Assembly (NCBI GenBank): GCA_022795805.1
Contig: JAAWHK010000022.1
Location: 1 to 33,112, forward strand
Length of the DNA: 33,112 nucleotides
Source: Hungatella sp.
GTDB lineage: Bacteria > Bacillota > Clostridia > Lachnospirales > Lachnospiraceae
Direction: 5' to 3'
Positions 8,518-17,044 of this stretch are shown piece by piece (position 1 is the first letter of the stretch; the number at the start of each line of letters is the position of its first letter). The notes beneath the pieces are model-generated. The model did not search any database. It was not told where the DNA came from and saw only the letters and a program-made list of their open reading frames with translations. The position numbers and the translations under genes were made by a program.

Positions 8518-8823
8518 ATGAACAAAAAGATTAAGACAGAGGCGGTGGATCATCTGTTTGAGGCCGTTTTGAAGCTGGAGAATCCGGAGGAGTGCTATTC
8601 TTTTTTTGAGGATGTGTGCACGGTCAATGAGCTGTTGTCGCTTTCCCAGCGGTATGAGGTGGCCAGGATGCTGAGGAAGAAGAAGACTTATCTGGAGATT
8701 GCGGAGAAGACAGGGGCTTCCACGGCTACCATCAGCCGTGTGAACCGCTCTCTTAATTACGGCAATGACGGGTACGACATGGTATTCGCCCGTCTGGAGG
8801 AGACGGAAGAAAAAGAGGGATAG
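8518..8823 (+). CDS. YerC/YecD-family TrpR-like DNA-binding protein
   Basis: The 101-residue protein belongs to the TrpR superfamily of small helix-turn-helix proteins. The segment 'LFEAVLKLENPEECYSFFEDVCTVNEL' is typical of the YerC/YecD family, followed by 'LSQRYEVARML..KKTYLEIAEKTGASTATISRVNRSLNYG', where EIAEKTGASTATISRVNR is the helix-turn-helix. The length matches the family. TrpR itself binds tryptophan; the ligand and targets of YerC proteins are not firmly established, so no specific pathway is assigned. The gene has its own promoter candidate and is followed by a strong terminator, so it appears monocistronic. Confidence 0.92.
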   Translation: MNKKIKTEAVDHLFEAVLKLENPEECYSFFEDVCTVNELLSLSQRYEVARMLRKKKTYLEIAEKTGASTATISRVNRSLNYGNDGYDMVFARLEETEEKEG

Positions 8824-8843
8824 ACGGGAAGAAGAAAGAGCAG

Positions 8844-8905
8844 ACCGGGGCAGCTTTGAAGGAAGCGCCCCGGTATTGGTGTGCGTTTTTGACGCACACT
8901 TTTTT
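8844..8905 (+). terminator. Tandem hairpins with rho-independent terminator
   Basis: First hairpin: ACCGGGGC (8844-8851) with GCCCCGGT (8867-8874). Second hairpin: GTGTGCGT (8879-8886) with ACGCACAC (8892-8899), directly followed by six Ts (8900-8905). The second is a clear intrinsic terminator; the first has no T-tract and may protect the 3' end. Confidence 0.85.
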
Positions 8906-8952
8906 CGTTTTCTTTGTTCTGAAATCCGTTCCGGAAAATAGGCTGAGAGTGA

Positions 8953-8981
8953 TTGTCAGCAAAGTTAAAAAATGTTATAAT
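8953..8981 (+). promoter_or_regulatory. Strong sigma-A-type promoter of the binding protein-chemoreceptor pair
   Basis: TTGTCA (8953-8958) and a consensus TATAAT (8976-8981) are separated by exactly 17 bases. It lies about 30 bases ahead of the lipoprotein ATG at 9015 and supports that start over longer upstream frames. Confidence 0.75.
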
Positions 8982-9014
8982 ATTCGCGGATTTTACAGGA
9001 AAGGTGTTGTACGT

Positions 9015-10250
9015 ATGAAAAGGAAGTATATTCTGTTGTCTTTGATGGTGTGCGCAGGGGTTTTGGCGGCTTCCTGCAAGGGGAAGGAGGAGCCCCAGAC
9101 CGGCAGTCCGGCCGCGAAGGAGACGGTGGAGCTGACCGTCTGGGGGGCTGAGGAGGACGAGGCGCTTTTAAGAGAGATCTTCGCCTCCTTTCAGGCCCGC
9201 TATGGGGATGAAGCCAGTTTTCAGATTACTTACATGTCCCAGAGTGAGTCCAGCTGCAAGGATGCGCTGCTGGCCGATCTGGAGGGAGGCGCCGATGTGT
9301 TCGCCTTTGCGGATGACCAGGTGGCTGCGCTGGCTGCAGCGGGAGCCCTGGAGCCTGTAGAAGATGAGGCGGGCGTCCGCAGCGCCAATCTCTCCGCGGC
9401 CGTGGAGGCGGCTTCTGTGGGGAATGTGGTTTATGCTTATCCGCTGACAGCGGACAACGGCTATTTCCTCTATTACAATAAAGATTACTTCACGGAGAGT
9501 GACGTAAAAAGCCTGGAGAAGATGGTGGATATCGCCGGGCAGGCAGGAAAAGCGGTGACCATGGACTGGTCTTCAGCCTGGTATGTGTACGCGTTTTTCG
9601 GGAATACGGGCCTGGAAGTGGGGCTCAATGAGGACGGTATCACCAACTACTGTACCTGGAACGATTCCGACGGTCCGATACGGGGCACAGATGTGGCGGA
9701 GGCCATGCTTAAGATCGCGTCCGGCTCCGGATTTTCCAACCGGACGGACACGGATTTTCTGGCCGGCGTGCAGGACGGATCCGTGATCGCAGGCGTCAGC
9801 GGCGTGTGGAACGCGGTGGCGGTGCAGGAGGCGTGGGGGGACAGTATGGGAGCCACCAGACTGCCCTCCTATACCTGCCGGGGACAGCAGGTGCAGATGG
9901 CATCCTTTTCCGGGTGCAAGCTCATAGGCGTCAACGCCTACTCCCAGCATAGGGAGTGGGCCGAGCGGCTTGCACAGTGGATCACCAGCCAGGACAATCA
10001 GACTCTCCGGTTTGAGATGCGGGGGCAGGGACCATCCAACTTAAACGCGGCCAATTCTCCCGCCGTTCAGGAGGCGCCTGCCATCGCGGCGCTGCTGGCC
10101 CAGTCGGAGTACTCCCAGCTTCAGCGGGTGGGAGGCAAATTCTGGGAGCCGGTGGCTGAGTTTGCCGGGAACATGGCCGAGGGCAATCCTTCGGGCGCGT
10201 CTCTCCAGAGTCAGCTGGACAGATTGGTGGAGGGTGTGACGGCCCGTTAA
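9015..10250 (+). CDS. Family 1 extracellular solute-binding lipoprotein, orphan (no permease nearby)
   Basis: The 411-residue protein starts MKRKYILLSLMVCAGVLAASC, a lipoprotein signal with lipobox LAASC. The mature part opens with ETVELTVWGAEEDEALLREI and contains 'GADVFAFADDQVAALAAAGALEPV' and 'YAYPLTADNGYFLYYNKDYF', typical of MalE-like sugar/oligosaccharide-binding proteins. Later 'GVSGVWNA' and 'KLIGVNAYSQHREWAERLAQWITSQ' also fit this family. The start at 9015 is set by the lipoprotein signal and the promoter just upstream. No transporter permease or ATPase is adjacent. Instead, a chemoreceptor gene follows 40 bases later on the same strand, suggesting that this binding protein reports a ligand to the receptor rather than, or in addition to, feeding a transporter. 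The ligand is unknown; a sugar is the family default. Confidence 0.9.
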   Translation: MKRKYILLSLMVCAGVLAASCKGKEEPQTGSPAAKETVELTVWGAEEDEALLREIFASFQARYGDEASFQITYMSQSESSCKDALLADLEGGADVFAFADDQVAALAAAGALEPVEDEAGVRSANLSAAVEAASVGNVVYAYPLTADNGYFLYYNKDYFTESDVKSLEKMVDIAGQAGKAVTMDWSSAWYVYAFFGNTGLEVGLNEDGITNYCTWNDSDGPIRGTDVAEAMLKIASGSGFSNRTDTDFLAGVQDGSVIAGVSGVWNAVAVQEAWGDSMGATRLPSYTCRGQQVQMASFSGCKLIGVNAYSQHREWAERLAQWITSQDNQTLRFEMRGQGPSNLNAANSPAVQEAPAIAALLAQSEYSQLQRVGGKFWEPVAEFAGNMAEGNPSGASLQSQLDRLVEGVTAR

Positions 10251-10290
10251 TTCACAGACAGGATTTTAAAAATATTCGGGAGGGATTTGT

Positions 10291-11877
10291 ATGAAAGACA
10301 GGCTGACTTTGCAGCAGCGCTTAATTCTGCCGGTGATTCTGTTGGGAGCGGTAATCCTGCTGTCCAATGTGCTGGCAGTATTCAGCATCAACAATGTGAA
10401 CAACAATGCGGGAACGATTGTGGATGAATATATGGTCAGCGAGGCACGGCTGGAGGAGATTCGGCATTCGATTCTGAACCTTCACCGCCTGGCGCTGTCT
10501 CACATCGTGGCTGTGGACCACGGGACCATGATCCAGCTTGTTCAGGAGATCAAGGAGCAGGAGGCAGAGCTGGACGGGAAGCTTGCCGCCTATGAGGAGT
10601 TTGTGGAGGAGAGGGACAGGGAGACCTACAAGGCTCTGCTGGAAGATTACGGGACGTTCAAGCATTCCCTGGTGCAGCTGGCCTGCGCCAGCGCCGACAG
10701 CAGAACCCAGGAAGCCTACGCCCTGGCCAACGGGGATGTGGCATCGTCAGGCGGTCAGGCGGAGGGAAACATAGACGCCCTGTATGAGTCTGTGAGCCGT
10801 CAGGCAGCCAGTGCCCGGGGGCGGCTCACGGCGGTGTACATAACCTCCCTTTTGATCAGCGGGGCCAGCCTGGTGACGGGGATGGTGCTGGTAGTGATCG
10901 CTTTCAGGATCATCGGCAGGTATGTGATCGCTCCTATCCGGGCCAGCATGGATACGCTCCAGGACAGCGCCAGACGAATCAGTGGAGTGGTGGATGAGGT
11001 TCGAAAGAGAACCAGGACCTCAAGTACCAGCGTGGGGAAACTTTCGGGTCTCACCGACAGCCTGTCCGCCGCCCTGGAGGAGATCGCCGGCAGCGCCGCT
11101 GTCATAAACACAAGCGCGGCCGGAACCCAGGAGGATGCCAGGGAAATGACCGAAGAGTGCACATCCATCACCGCCTACTCCGTGGAGATGAGAGAACGGG
11201 CAAAGGGGATGGAGCAGTCGGCCAAAAGCAATATGGAGAGTATTCGGGCAAAGACCGAGAGCATTATGGCCGTGCTCAATGAGGCTATCGAGAAGAGCCG
11301 CAGCGTGGATCAGATAGGAAGCCTGACAAAGGATATCCTGGCCATCTCCTCCTCCACGGACCTGATTGCGGTCAACGCCTCCATCGAGGCTGCCCGGGCC
11401 GGGGAGGCGGGGAAGGGCTTCGCCGTAGTGGCCCAGGAGATCCGCCGTCTGGCGGACTCCTGTACGGAAACGGCAGGCCACATCCAGGAGGTCAGCGGGA
11501 TGGTCACCGGGGCCGTGGAATACCTCTCAGGCAGCGCCCAGGAGCTGGTGGACTATCTGGGAAAGGCGGTTCTGACCCAGTTTGAACAGTCCGTCCAGGC
11601 GGGGCGGCAGTATCGGGACGACGCGGAATATGTGGAGCGCTCCATGGACTCTTTTAACGGCCGGGTGGTGCGCCTCAATGATTCAATGTCGGAGATTGCG
11701 GCCTCCATCTCCAATATTACGGGAGCCATTGACGGCGCGGTGTCCGGAATTACGGGTGCGGCCGATAATACCCGGATTCTGGCGGATGATATGGGCGGCA
11801 TTGCGGTGCGTATGGATACGAATCAGGAGATTGTGGGAGAACTGCAGGGGCAGGTGGAGGTGCTGGCCAACCTGTAA
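10291..11877 (+). CDS. Methyl-accepting chemotaxis protein with four-helix-bundle-type sensor
   Basis: The 528-residue receptor has a membrane segment at about residues 11-30 and an extracellular mostly helical region of about 150 residues ('[23 protein letters not shown]...' style, as in 4HB_MCP sensors). A second membrane segment follows at about 183-212, then a HAMP-like linker ([14 protein letters not shown]) and a long cytoplasmic coiled coil. The conserved signalling tip is present as '[42 protein letters not shown]'; it departs slightly from the usual '[18 protein letters not shown]'. It would control a CheA/CheW array. An AGGGAGGG-like site precedes the ATG. The preceding gene, an orphan solute-binding lipoprotein, is probably its ligand-binding partner. 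No cheA, cheW or flagellar gene is in the window. Confidence 0.93.
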   Translation: MKDRLTLQQRLILPVILLGAVILLSNVLAVFSINNVNNNAGTIVDEYMVSEARLEEIRHSILNLHRLALSHIVAVDHGTMIQLVQEIKEQEAELDGKLAAYEEFVEERDRETYKALLEDYGTFKHSLVQLACASADSRTQEAYALANGDVASSGGQAEGNIDALYESVSRQAASARGRLTAVYITSLLISGASLVTGMVLVVIAFRIIGRYVIAPIRASMDTLQDSARRISGVVDEVRKRTRTSSTSVGKLSGLTDSLSAALEEIAGSAAVINTSAAGTQEDAREMTEECTSITAYSVEMRERAKGMEQSAKSNMESIRAKTESIMAVLNEAIEKSRSVDQIGSLTKDILAISSSTDLIAVNASIEAARAGEAGKGFAVVAQEIRRLADSCTETAGHIQEVSGMVTGAVEYLSGSAQELVDYLGKAVLTQFEQSVQAGRQYRDDAEYVERSMDSFNGRVVRLNDSMSEIAASISNITGAIDGAVSGITGAADNTRILADDMGGIAVRMDTNQEIVGELQGQVEVLANL

Positions 11878-11983
11878 CACTTCTTTTGTGACCGTGTTTG
11901 ATTCGAAAATTTTGCGGGAGATTTTGCCCGAATGAGGAAAGCCGGCGGATCATGCCGGATAAAAAACGAACAGGAGGAAAATC

Positions 11984-14044
11984 ATGTTCTGTGAAAAATG
12001 CGGGAACGAGATTGAAAAGGGGGGCAAGTTCTGTTCGGTATGCGGGCAGAAGGTAGAAACAGCAGAAGGTAGATTCAAAGGGCCGAAAATGACGGGGAAG
12101 CCTGCCGGTGTGCTCTCCAGAAAGCTAATCCTTGGTTTTGTCCTGATATGCGCGGTTGTGGCGGCCGGGATTGGCTGCGTTAAACTGTTTGGACAGGGGA
12201 AAAGAATGGGGAACACCCTGCCGGAGAAGCTGTTTCTGGCACCCGCCGATCAGCTTGCCAATATGTCACTGGATGATTTGGCGGACATGTTAGATGAGGA
12301 GGGTGCGCTTTATGAGGAGGACACGTACTATATTATGACTTCCTCCACAGATTACTTTATGGGTTATGATTGTATCTTTGGCTATGGGGAATATGACAAC
12401 CATATAGGCGCTCCGCCTTCCGGACTGGCAGGGAAGAGCTTTTCCTTTAACTGTATTGTTGCGTTTGACAGTAATGATGATTTTAAAGAAGGACAGAAGG
12501 AACTGAGTAACTATCTGGAAAAGAGTCTGGTAAAGAAAGGCAGCCCTTTAAAAACAAAAGGAAAGTTTTTTTCCGGAAATACTTATCTGGTTGAATGCTC
12601 AGATAAAGGCATAGATCTTTTCTTTGATAAATTCGACAGTATAGACGATTTGGGATTTTTTGGTGTGGATAACAGTCTGGTAAGGAATTATGCCGCAGAG
12701 GCAGGCGAAGACGGCCAGCTTGATAAAACCGTATTAAAAGAGCTGATAGACAGCATGGACTATGAGATGTACAAATTTGTCCAGATAAGTTATCCTACCT
12801 TTGATGAAGAATTAGAAGGGATGTTTCCCAGGGATAAATCTTATACGAACCATGTCTGCTATATACAGGTAACAAGCCTTCCCATGACCCAGGATCAGTA
12901 CATAGCCTTTGCAGGAACGTGGGGATATGACGCTATAAATGGGAAAAAGATTGATCTGAGTGAATTTGAGCCGGATTTGGATCCGGATCAATTTCAGGAG
13001 AACAGCATGCGTCTGCCCTGGCATCTCCTGTGGGTTAGCGAGGATGACGAGTTTATAGATTACGAAGATTTTGTATTATCCTGCATGTATTTTATGCAGG
13101 AGCATGATTATAACCTGTTGTCGGGAGAGTATGTAAAGAATCACCTTGAGAAAAAGCTGTGGTATTTAAAGTGGTTCGGGTGGAATATTGATTCGGATGA
13201 GCCTGCACCTGATCTGTCGGAATACAGGGGATCTGTTGAAATCTATATGGCAATCGAAGATGATTTTAACTGCAGCACATTGGTTCCATTTGAAAGTGAA
13301 ACGGAAAAGGCTGTTTTCCTGGGAGAGAGAAATTATAATGTGGAGACAGGAGAATGGTTTACAGACCCGACAGTAAGGGACAACTGGCTTTTGAAGAATT
13401 ACGGTTATGATTCTTTTTCCGGAAAGTTTCTTGACAAAGAGGTGGTAGACGGGCTGGCTGAGTATGAACGGTTTTTGAATGAACTGAAGGACAATATGTC
13501 CGGGGTATTAATCGAGGGGAGCATGCTGTATCTAAATGATGATGATATGCCGGAGTGTATTTTTGTGGACAGTCTCAACGCGGGCTCCCGTGCTCCGGGA
13601 GACAGCAGCGTATATATTCTAAGTTATCAGAACGGCCGCCTAATTGAAAAAGACATGCAGATTCCCATCATGAGTTATCAAGGTATTTCGAAGAGCGGTT
13701 TGATCTGTGTAGGAGGAAACCAGGGAAGCTATTTTGATCACGAAGCCAGAAAGCAGTATTCCTATGGCAGTTACGAGATCATAGAACTTGGGGATTCTTT
13801 TGAAACTGTGGGAGTGGTATCGTGGGACGAAGAATACGATCTGGACGGCAACTTTTTAAACGGAACCTTTGAGGTCAACGGCAGCCCTGTTTCGGAGGAG
13901 GAGATGTACCGCCATGTTGAGTCCTTTGGTTTTGACACTTCATCGTTTGACTATACTGAGAGTATATATACTTCATACGATAATAACACCCTTGCTTCCA
14001 TAACAAAGCTGTATCAGGATTTGGAACGGGGGGAGAAGAAATGA
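11984..14044 (+). CDS. Zinc-ribbon membrane-anchored protein of unknown function
   Basis: The 686-residue protein starts MFCEKCGNEIEKGGKFCSVCG, a short zinc ribbon with Cys3, Cys6, Cys17 and Cys20. A basic linker and one membrane segment (about 47-68) follow. The remaining roughly 600 residues are acidic, rich in Asp, Glu, Tyr and Phe, and should be outside the membrane. I recognise no enzymatic family in them. The layout (N-terminal ribbon in the cytoplasm, one helix, large extracellular part) recurs in many clostridial proteins and in the next gene. Base composition is visibly more AT-rich than the neighbouring genes, which hints at a different history. The start follows CAGGAGG. The next ribbon protein lies 110 bases downstream on the same strand. 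Confidence 0.8.
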   Translation: MFCEKCGNEIEKGGKFCSVCGQKVETAEGRFKGPKMTGKPAGVLSRKLILGFVLICAVVAAGIGCVKLFGQGKRMGNTLPEKLFLAPADQLANMSLDDLADMLDEEGALYEEDTYYIMTSSTDYFMGYDCIFGYGEYDNHIGAPPSGLAGKSFSFNCIVAFDSNDDFKEGQKELSNYLEKSLVKKGSPLKTKGKFFSGNTYLVECSDKGIDLFFDKFDSIDDLGFFGVDNSLVRNYAAEAGEDGQLDKTVLKELIDSMDYEMYKFVQISYPTFDEELEGMFPRDKSYTNHVCYIQVTSLPMTQDQYIAFAGTWGYDAINGKKIDLSEFEPDLDPDQFQENSMRLPWHLLWVSEDDEFIDYEDFVLSCMYFMQEHDYNLLSGEYVKNHLEKKLWYLKWFGWNIDSDEPAPDLSEYRGSVEIYMAIEDDFNCSTLVPFESETEKAVFLGERNYNVETGEWFTDPTVRDNWLLKNYGYDSFSGKFLDKEVVDGLAEYERFLNELKDNMSGVLIEGSMLYLNDDDMPECIFVDSLNAGSRAPGDSSVYILSYQNGRLIEKDMQIPIMSYQGISKSGLICVGGNQGSYFDHEARKQYSYGSYEIIELGDSFETVGVVSWDEEYDLDGNFLNGTFEVNGSPVSEEEMYRHVESFGFDTSSFDYTESIYTSYDNNTLASITKLYQDLERGEKK

Positions 14045-14154
14045 GTCGTATGGACTGCCGGCGCACATAAAGACCGGCCGGTATGTACCGAGTACGCTGC
14101 GGGCACAATACCCGGCTAATGGTCCGCAAAAATAAAGGGAGAGGAAGCAAGCTT

Positions 14155-15219
14155 ATGTTTTGTTCAAGATGCGGAAAAAAGGTGAAGGATGGCAGCTCTT
14201 TTTGCTCAAACTGCGGACAAAAGATCAATTATCGTCCAAATCCAAAATCGGAGAGCAGCCCTGACATTGGAGACAAAAGCGATTCATCCGGGGCGGAGAA
14301 AAAGGGCGGAGGGATGGCCTGGAAGGCGGGCGTATGCCTGGCGGCCGCGGGGGCAGTGATATGCCTTGGCGTGGTATGGCTGACAGGAAGCCTGAATGAT
14401 CGGGACAGGTCTGAAAAAAGATCAGATTATGAGGATTCCGTGATGGTTTCGGATCAAAGGGGGACGAAGGGCGACGGCCTGGAATATGGAGAGACGTACA
14501 AAACATCGGCCCCGGCGGATTCGGAACAGGCCGTAAAAGACGAAGGTCCAAAATCCTCACAGGAGGCGGCTGATCCAGGAGCCTTGGAATCAGAAGGAGG
14601 GGAGGCCGCTGAACCGGCAGAGAGTCAGGATACGGAATTTATCCTGCCGGAAAGCAATGTCCGCTATTTGACATACGAGGATATCCATGGTTTGGATGAA
14701 GCCAGCCTGCGGATAGCCAAAAATGAAATCTATGCCAGGCACGGGCGTTTGTTTCAGTCAGAAGATTTAAACCAGTATTTTCATTCAAAGTCCTGGTATC
14801 AGGGCACCGTAGCGCCCAATGACTTCAGCGAAAGCGTGTTTAATGAGTTTGAGAAAACCAATGTGGATTTGCTGGTGGCGTTCCAGAACGGAATACAGGA
14901 TGGAGAATATCATGCCCATGATTTTATGTTTCTGCATTTTCAGATGCGTGACGGGATATTGACCGCGGTCGCGGAGGACGATCACTGGGGAAACAGTTTG
15001 AAAGGATTTGCGTTCAGCCTTCCGGTCTCCGATCACTGCAACTGGTGGTATGTGAATGAAAACAGGGCCATTGAAGGCAGAGACGCCGAGCTGAGACGGA
15101 TCTATGAGGAACGGAGGGCAGAGTACCTGGAGGATCCCGATGACTATCAGTCTCCTACGGGCGCGGTGATTGTTGTCCAGGGAGGCGTGGTTGTGGAAGT
15201 GCGGCAGTATAATCCATAA
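14155..15219 (+). CDS. Zinc-ribbon membrane protein with extracellular YARHG domain
   Basis: The 354-residue protein has the same N-terminal ribbon as its neighbour (MFCSRCGKKV...FCSNCGQK; Cys3, 6, 17, 20) and a membrane segment at about 57-77. A long disordered, Glu/Ser/Ala-rich stretch follows (about 80-160), and then a YARHG domain: LRIAKNEIYARHGRLF (about 185-200), followed by LNQYFHSKSWYQG. YARHG domains are extracellular modules of unknown function, thought to act at the cell wall. The C-terminal part (about 240-354) has no family I recognise. The start at 14155 is chosen because the ribbon is at the very N-terminus and GGGAGAGG precedes it; an earlier ATG (14083) adds only unrelated residues. 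It is followed by a long terminator hairpin. Confidence 0.85.
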   Translation: MFCSRCGKKVKDGSSFCSNCGQKINYRPNPKSESSPDIGDKSDSSGAEKKGGGMAWKAGVCLAAAGAVICLGVVWLTGSLNDRDRSEKRSDYEDSVMVSDQRGTKGDGLEYGETYKTSAPADSEQAVKDEGPKSSQEAADPGALESEGGEAAEPAESQDTEFILPESNVRYLTYEDIHGLDEASLRIAKNEIYARHGRLFQSEDLNQYFHSKSWYQGTVAPNDFSESVFNEFEKTNVDLLVAFQNGIQDGEYHAHDFMFLHFQMRDGILTAVAEDDHWGNSLKGFAFSLPVSDHCNWWYVNENRAIEGRDAELRRIYEERRAEYLEDPDDYQSPTGAVIVVQGGVVVEVRQYNP

Positions 15220-15247
15220 AAAGTATCCCGATGGGGTTTTAACGGAT

Positions 15248-15299
15248 AAATAACAGAGGCAGGTGGGATCCTCATGGATCACACCTGCCTCTGTTATTT
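15248..15299. terminator. Long bidirectional terminator between convergent genes
   Basis: AAATAACAGAGGCAGGTG (15248-15265) pairs perfectly with the complementary run at 15282-15299. Inside, GATCC (15267-15271) pairs with GGATC (15276-15280) around a TCAT loop, so nearly the whole 52 bases form one hairpin. A run of Ts follows on the + strand (CTTTTTT). The stop codon of the minus-strand DUF1836 gene lies within the stem. Confidence 0.9.
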
Positions 15300-15977
15300 C
15301 TTTTTTCTGCCGGAGGGCGGATATTCTTCACGAATATAGTCAATGAGAAATTCCATCATCTGTTTTTTCAGATACACGTCAAAACCTAGGGCGCAGATAA
15401 AAGAAAAGAGCCTGAGATATTCCTGGCTTTCTTTTTCGTCCGGGGTCCGAAACGTTTGGGTATCCTCCCCGTCGGAGGGGAAGGTCTTCATGGCAGCGCG
15501 GTACTTTTTTATAAGGTCCTCCTTGAGACGCTTCATCTGCTCTTTCTCCAGGGAAAAAATCTCCCGGTAAATATCCTCCAGGGACCAGCCGGAATCACCG
15601 CTGTCAGAGGCAGCGGCGCCTGGTGCGCCGTCGGAGGCAAAATGCTCCTCCGTGATGGGGGCAAAGAGCGTCTCAATGTCGTGAAACGACAGCATGTTCT
15701 TAAAGTAGTAGATAAAGATAAGCAGGAGGGTGTGCTCCTTGGTGTACTTTTTCTTGATGGGAGGAGGGAGGAGATTGTTCTTGGCATAGTTGTTGATCAT
15801 AGTCTTGGTGAGAACCTTATCCTCCGGGTAACGCTTGGACTTGGCCAGCCGCTCGTCCATAAAGGTGGTCAGCTGGTCCATATAAAGTGGTATATCGGGA
15901 ATCTGTTCCGGCTTTACGTAATCAAGTGCGTCCAGACGGGAAAAGATCTCCCGAAGCAGTTCTTCATTCGATTTCAT
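15294..15977 (-). CDS. DUF1836-family putative regulator
   Basis: The 227-residue protein matches DUF1836, a family common in Firmicutes: the motif KVLTKTMINNYAKNNLLPPPIKKKYTKEH (about residues 54-82) followed by a hydrophobic 'LLLIFIYYFKNMLSF.DIETLF' helix pair is diagnostic. This central part resembles the MerR-like winged helix seen in DNA-binding proteins, so a regulatory role is likely but unproven. The acidic Gly/Ala/Ser-rich linker at about 115-132 and a C-terminal helical region ending in PPSGRKKK complete the protein. GAGGTG precedes the ATG and a good promoter lies directly upstream. It is transcribed away from the ABC transporter genes at 16277 and converges on the YARHG gene. Confidence 0.88.
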   Translation of the reverse strand: MKSNEELLREIFSRLDALDYVKPEQIPDIPLYMDQLTTFMDERLAKSKRYPEDKVLTKTMINNYAKNNLLPPPIKKKYTKEHTLLLIFIYYFKNMLSFHDIETLFAPITEEHFASDGAPGAAASDSGDSGWSLEDIYREIFSLEKEQMKRLKEDLIKKYRAAMKTFPSDGEDTQTFRTPDEKESQEYLRLFSFICALGFDVYLKKQMMEFLIDYIREEYPPSGRKKK

Positions 15978-15994
15978 GATTTCACCTCATGGCT

Positions 15995-16023
15995 ATTATA
16001 TAGTTTTCATTACCAGATAGCAA
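15995..16023 (-). promoter_or_regulatory. Predicted promoter of the DUF1836 gene
   Basis: On the reverse strand TTGCTA (16018-16023) is followed after 17 bases by a consensus TATAAT (15995-16000), about 18 bases before the ATG at 15977. The leader is therefore very short. Confidence 0.7.
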
Positions 16024-16086
16024 GGGGAATTTTAACTTTGGGGGTGAACATTTATTTTCTGCGGTTCGTCCGCTCCGTGTCCTCCT

Positions 16087-16111
16087 CCCGGCCCGACGGC
16101 ACCGGGCCGGG
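16087..16111. repeat. GC-rich hairpin in divergent intergenic region
   Basis: CCCGGCCCG (16087-16095) pairs perfectly with CGGGCCGGG (16103-16111) over a seven-base loop. No T-tract follows on either strand. A second, weaker stem GTGAA/TTCAC follows directly (16114-16130). Confidence 0.6.
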
Positions 16112-16148
16112 GTGTGAACAGCCGATTCACAGGCTACATATTATAAGT

Positions 16149-16229
16149 GTATACCCAAGGGCATACCGCAATGCAGGCTCCTTCGAAGCAGGGGCACTTC
16201 GTGCCGCAAGGTATACCCAAGGGCATACC
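16149..16229. repeat. Paired 19-bp palindromic direct repeats flanking a hairpin
   Basis: The 19-base unit GTATACCCAAGGGCATACC occurs identically at 16149-16167 and 16211-16229. The unit is itself nearly palindromic (GTATaCCC AA GGGcATAC). Between the copies are a CTTCGAAG palindrome and the tight hairpin GGCAC-TTC-GTGCC. The block lies 50-130 bases ahead of the ABC ATPase gene. It could be a REP-like intergenic repeat, a pair of operators or a structured leader; the window holds no further copy to decide. Confidence 0.7.
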
Positions 16230-16276
16230 TTCCCTTAGGTTCTTCGGGAGTACATGAAACAGAGAGGAGGAATCAG

Positions 16277-17044
16277 ATGGAGACAAAACTGGAGGTTAAA
16301 GACCTCTGCTATTCTTATCATACACTGGAGGGGGAGACACAGGCCCTTTCGGAGCTGTCGTTTGACGTAAAGGACGGCGAATTTTTTGCCGTGGTGGGGC
16401 CGTCGGGATGCGGGAAGTCCACGCTTTTATCTCTTCTTAGCGGCCTTATGGAGCCGGAGAAAGGAGAGATCCGCATAGACGGGACAGACAGGAAGGACAG
16501 CGATGCCGTCATCGGGTATATGTTTCAGAGGGATCATCTTTTTGAGTGGAGGACCATTTTCTCCAATGTCTCTCTGGGGCTGGAGATTCAGCACAGGTTT
16601 GACGACAAGGCCCGGGAGGAACTTATGGGCATGCTGGACACCTACGGGCTGTCAGGGTTTCTGAATGCCAGGCCGGGACAGCTGTCCGGGGGAATGCGGC
16701 AGAGGGCGGCGCTTATCAGGACGCTGGCCTTAAAGCCGGACATTCTGCTTTTGGATGAACCGTTTTCTGCTCTGGATTATCAGACGCGGCTGGAGGTGTG
16801 CGATGATATCAGCACCATCATTCGGACCCGGAGGAAGACGGCGGTTCTCATCACCCACGACCTGTCGGAGGCAATCTCCGTGGCGGACCGGATCCTGGTT
16901 CTCAGCAGCAGGCCGGCAAAGGTCAAAGGGATTGTGGAGATCTCCTTTGCCCCGGAATTTGACAGGCCGCTGGCCAGGAGGAATGCCCCTGAGTTTTCCT
17001 CCTATTTCAATGAACTGTGGAAGGAGCTGAAAAACGATGAGTGA
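16277..17044 (+). CDS. ABC transporter ATPase, SsuB/TauB/ThiZ-like (NitT/TauT family)
   Basis: The 255-residue ATPase energises uptake of a small organic solute. It has Walker A GPSGCGKST (residues 41-49), Q-loop YMFQRDHLFEWRTIFSNV, signature LSGGMRQRAALIRTL, Walker B ILLLDEPFSALD and H-loop VLITHDLSEAISVADRI. The 'Q.D.LFEWR.....V.LGLE' Q-loop region and the 'VLSSRPAKVKGIVEI' end place it with nitrate/sulfonate/taurine and thiamine-precursor importers. The ATG follows AGAGGAGG. Its end overlaps the permease start by eight bases, so the pair is translationally coupled. No binding protein gene is in this operon; the only related one in the window is the truncated gene at 224-796. Confidence 0.93.
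   Translation: METKLEVKDLCYSYHTLEGETQALSELSFDVKDGEFFAVVGPSGCGKSTLLSLLSGLMEPEKGEIRIDGTDRKDSDAVIGYMFQRDHLFEWRTIFSNVSLGLEIQHRFDDKAREELMGMLDTYGLSGFLNARPGQLSGGMRQRAALIRTLALKPDILLLDEPFSALDYQTRLEVCDDISTIIRTRRKTAVLITHDLSEAISVADRILVLSSRPAKVKGIVEISFAPEFDRPLARRNAPEFSSYFNELWKELKNDE

Noticed and set aside
16149-16229. CRISPR array
   Set aside because: Only two repeat units occur, there are no cas genes, and the spacer itself is a structured hairpin.
16024-16276. Thiamine pyrophosphate or other known riboswitch ahead of the SsuB-type ATPase
   Set aside because: The transporter family suggested it, but none of the conserved thiamine-riboswitch elements (such as CTGAGA and the ACCTGATCTGG-like segment) are present.
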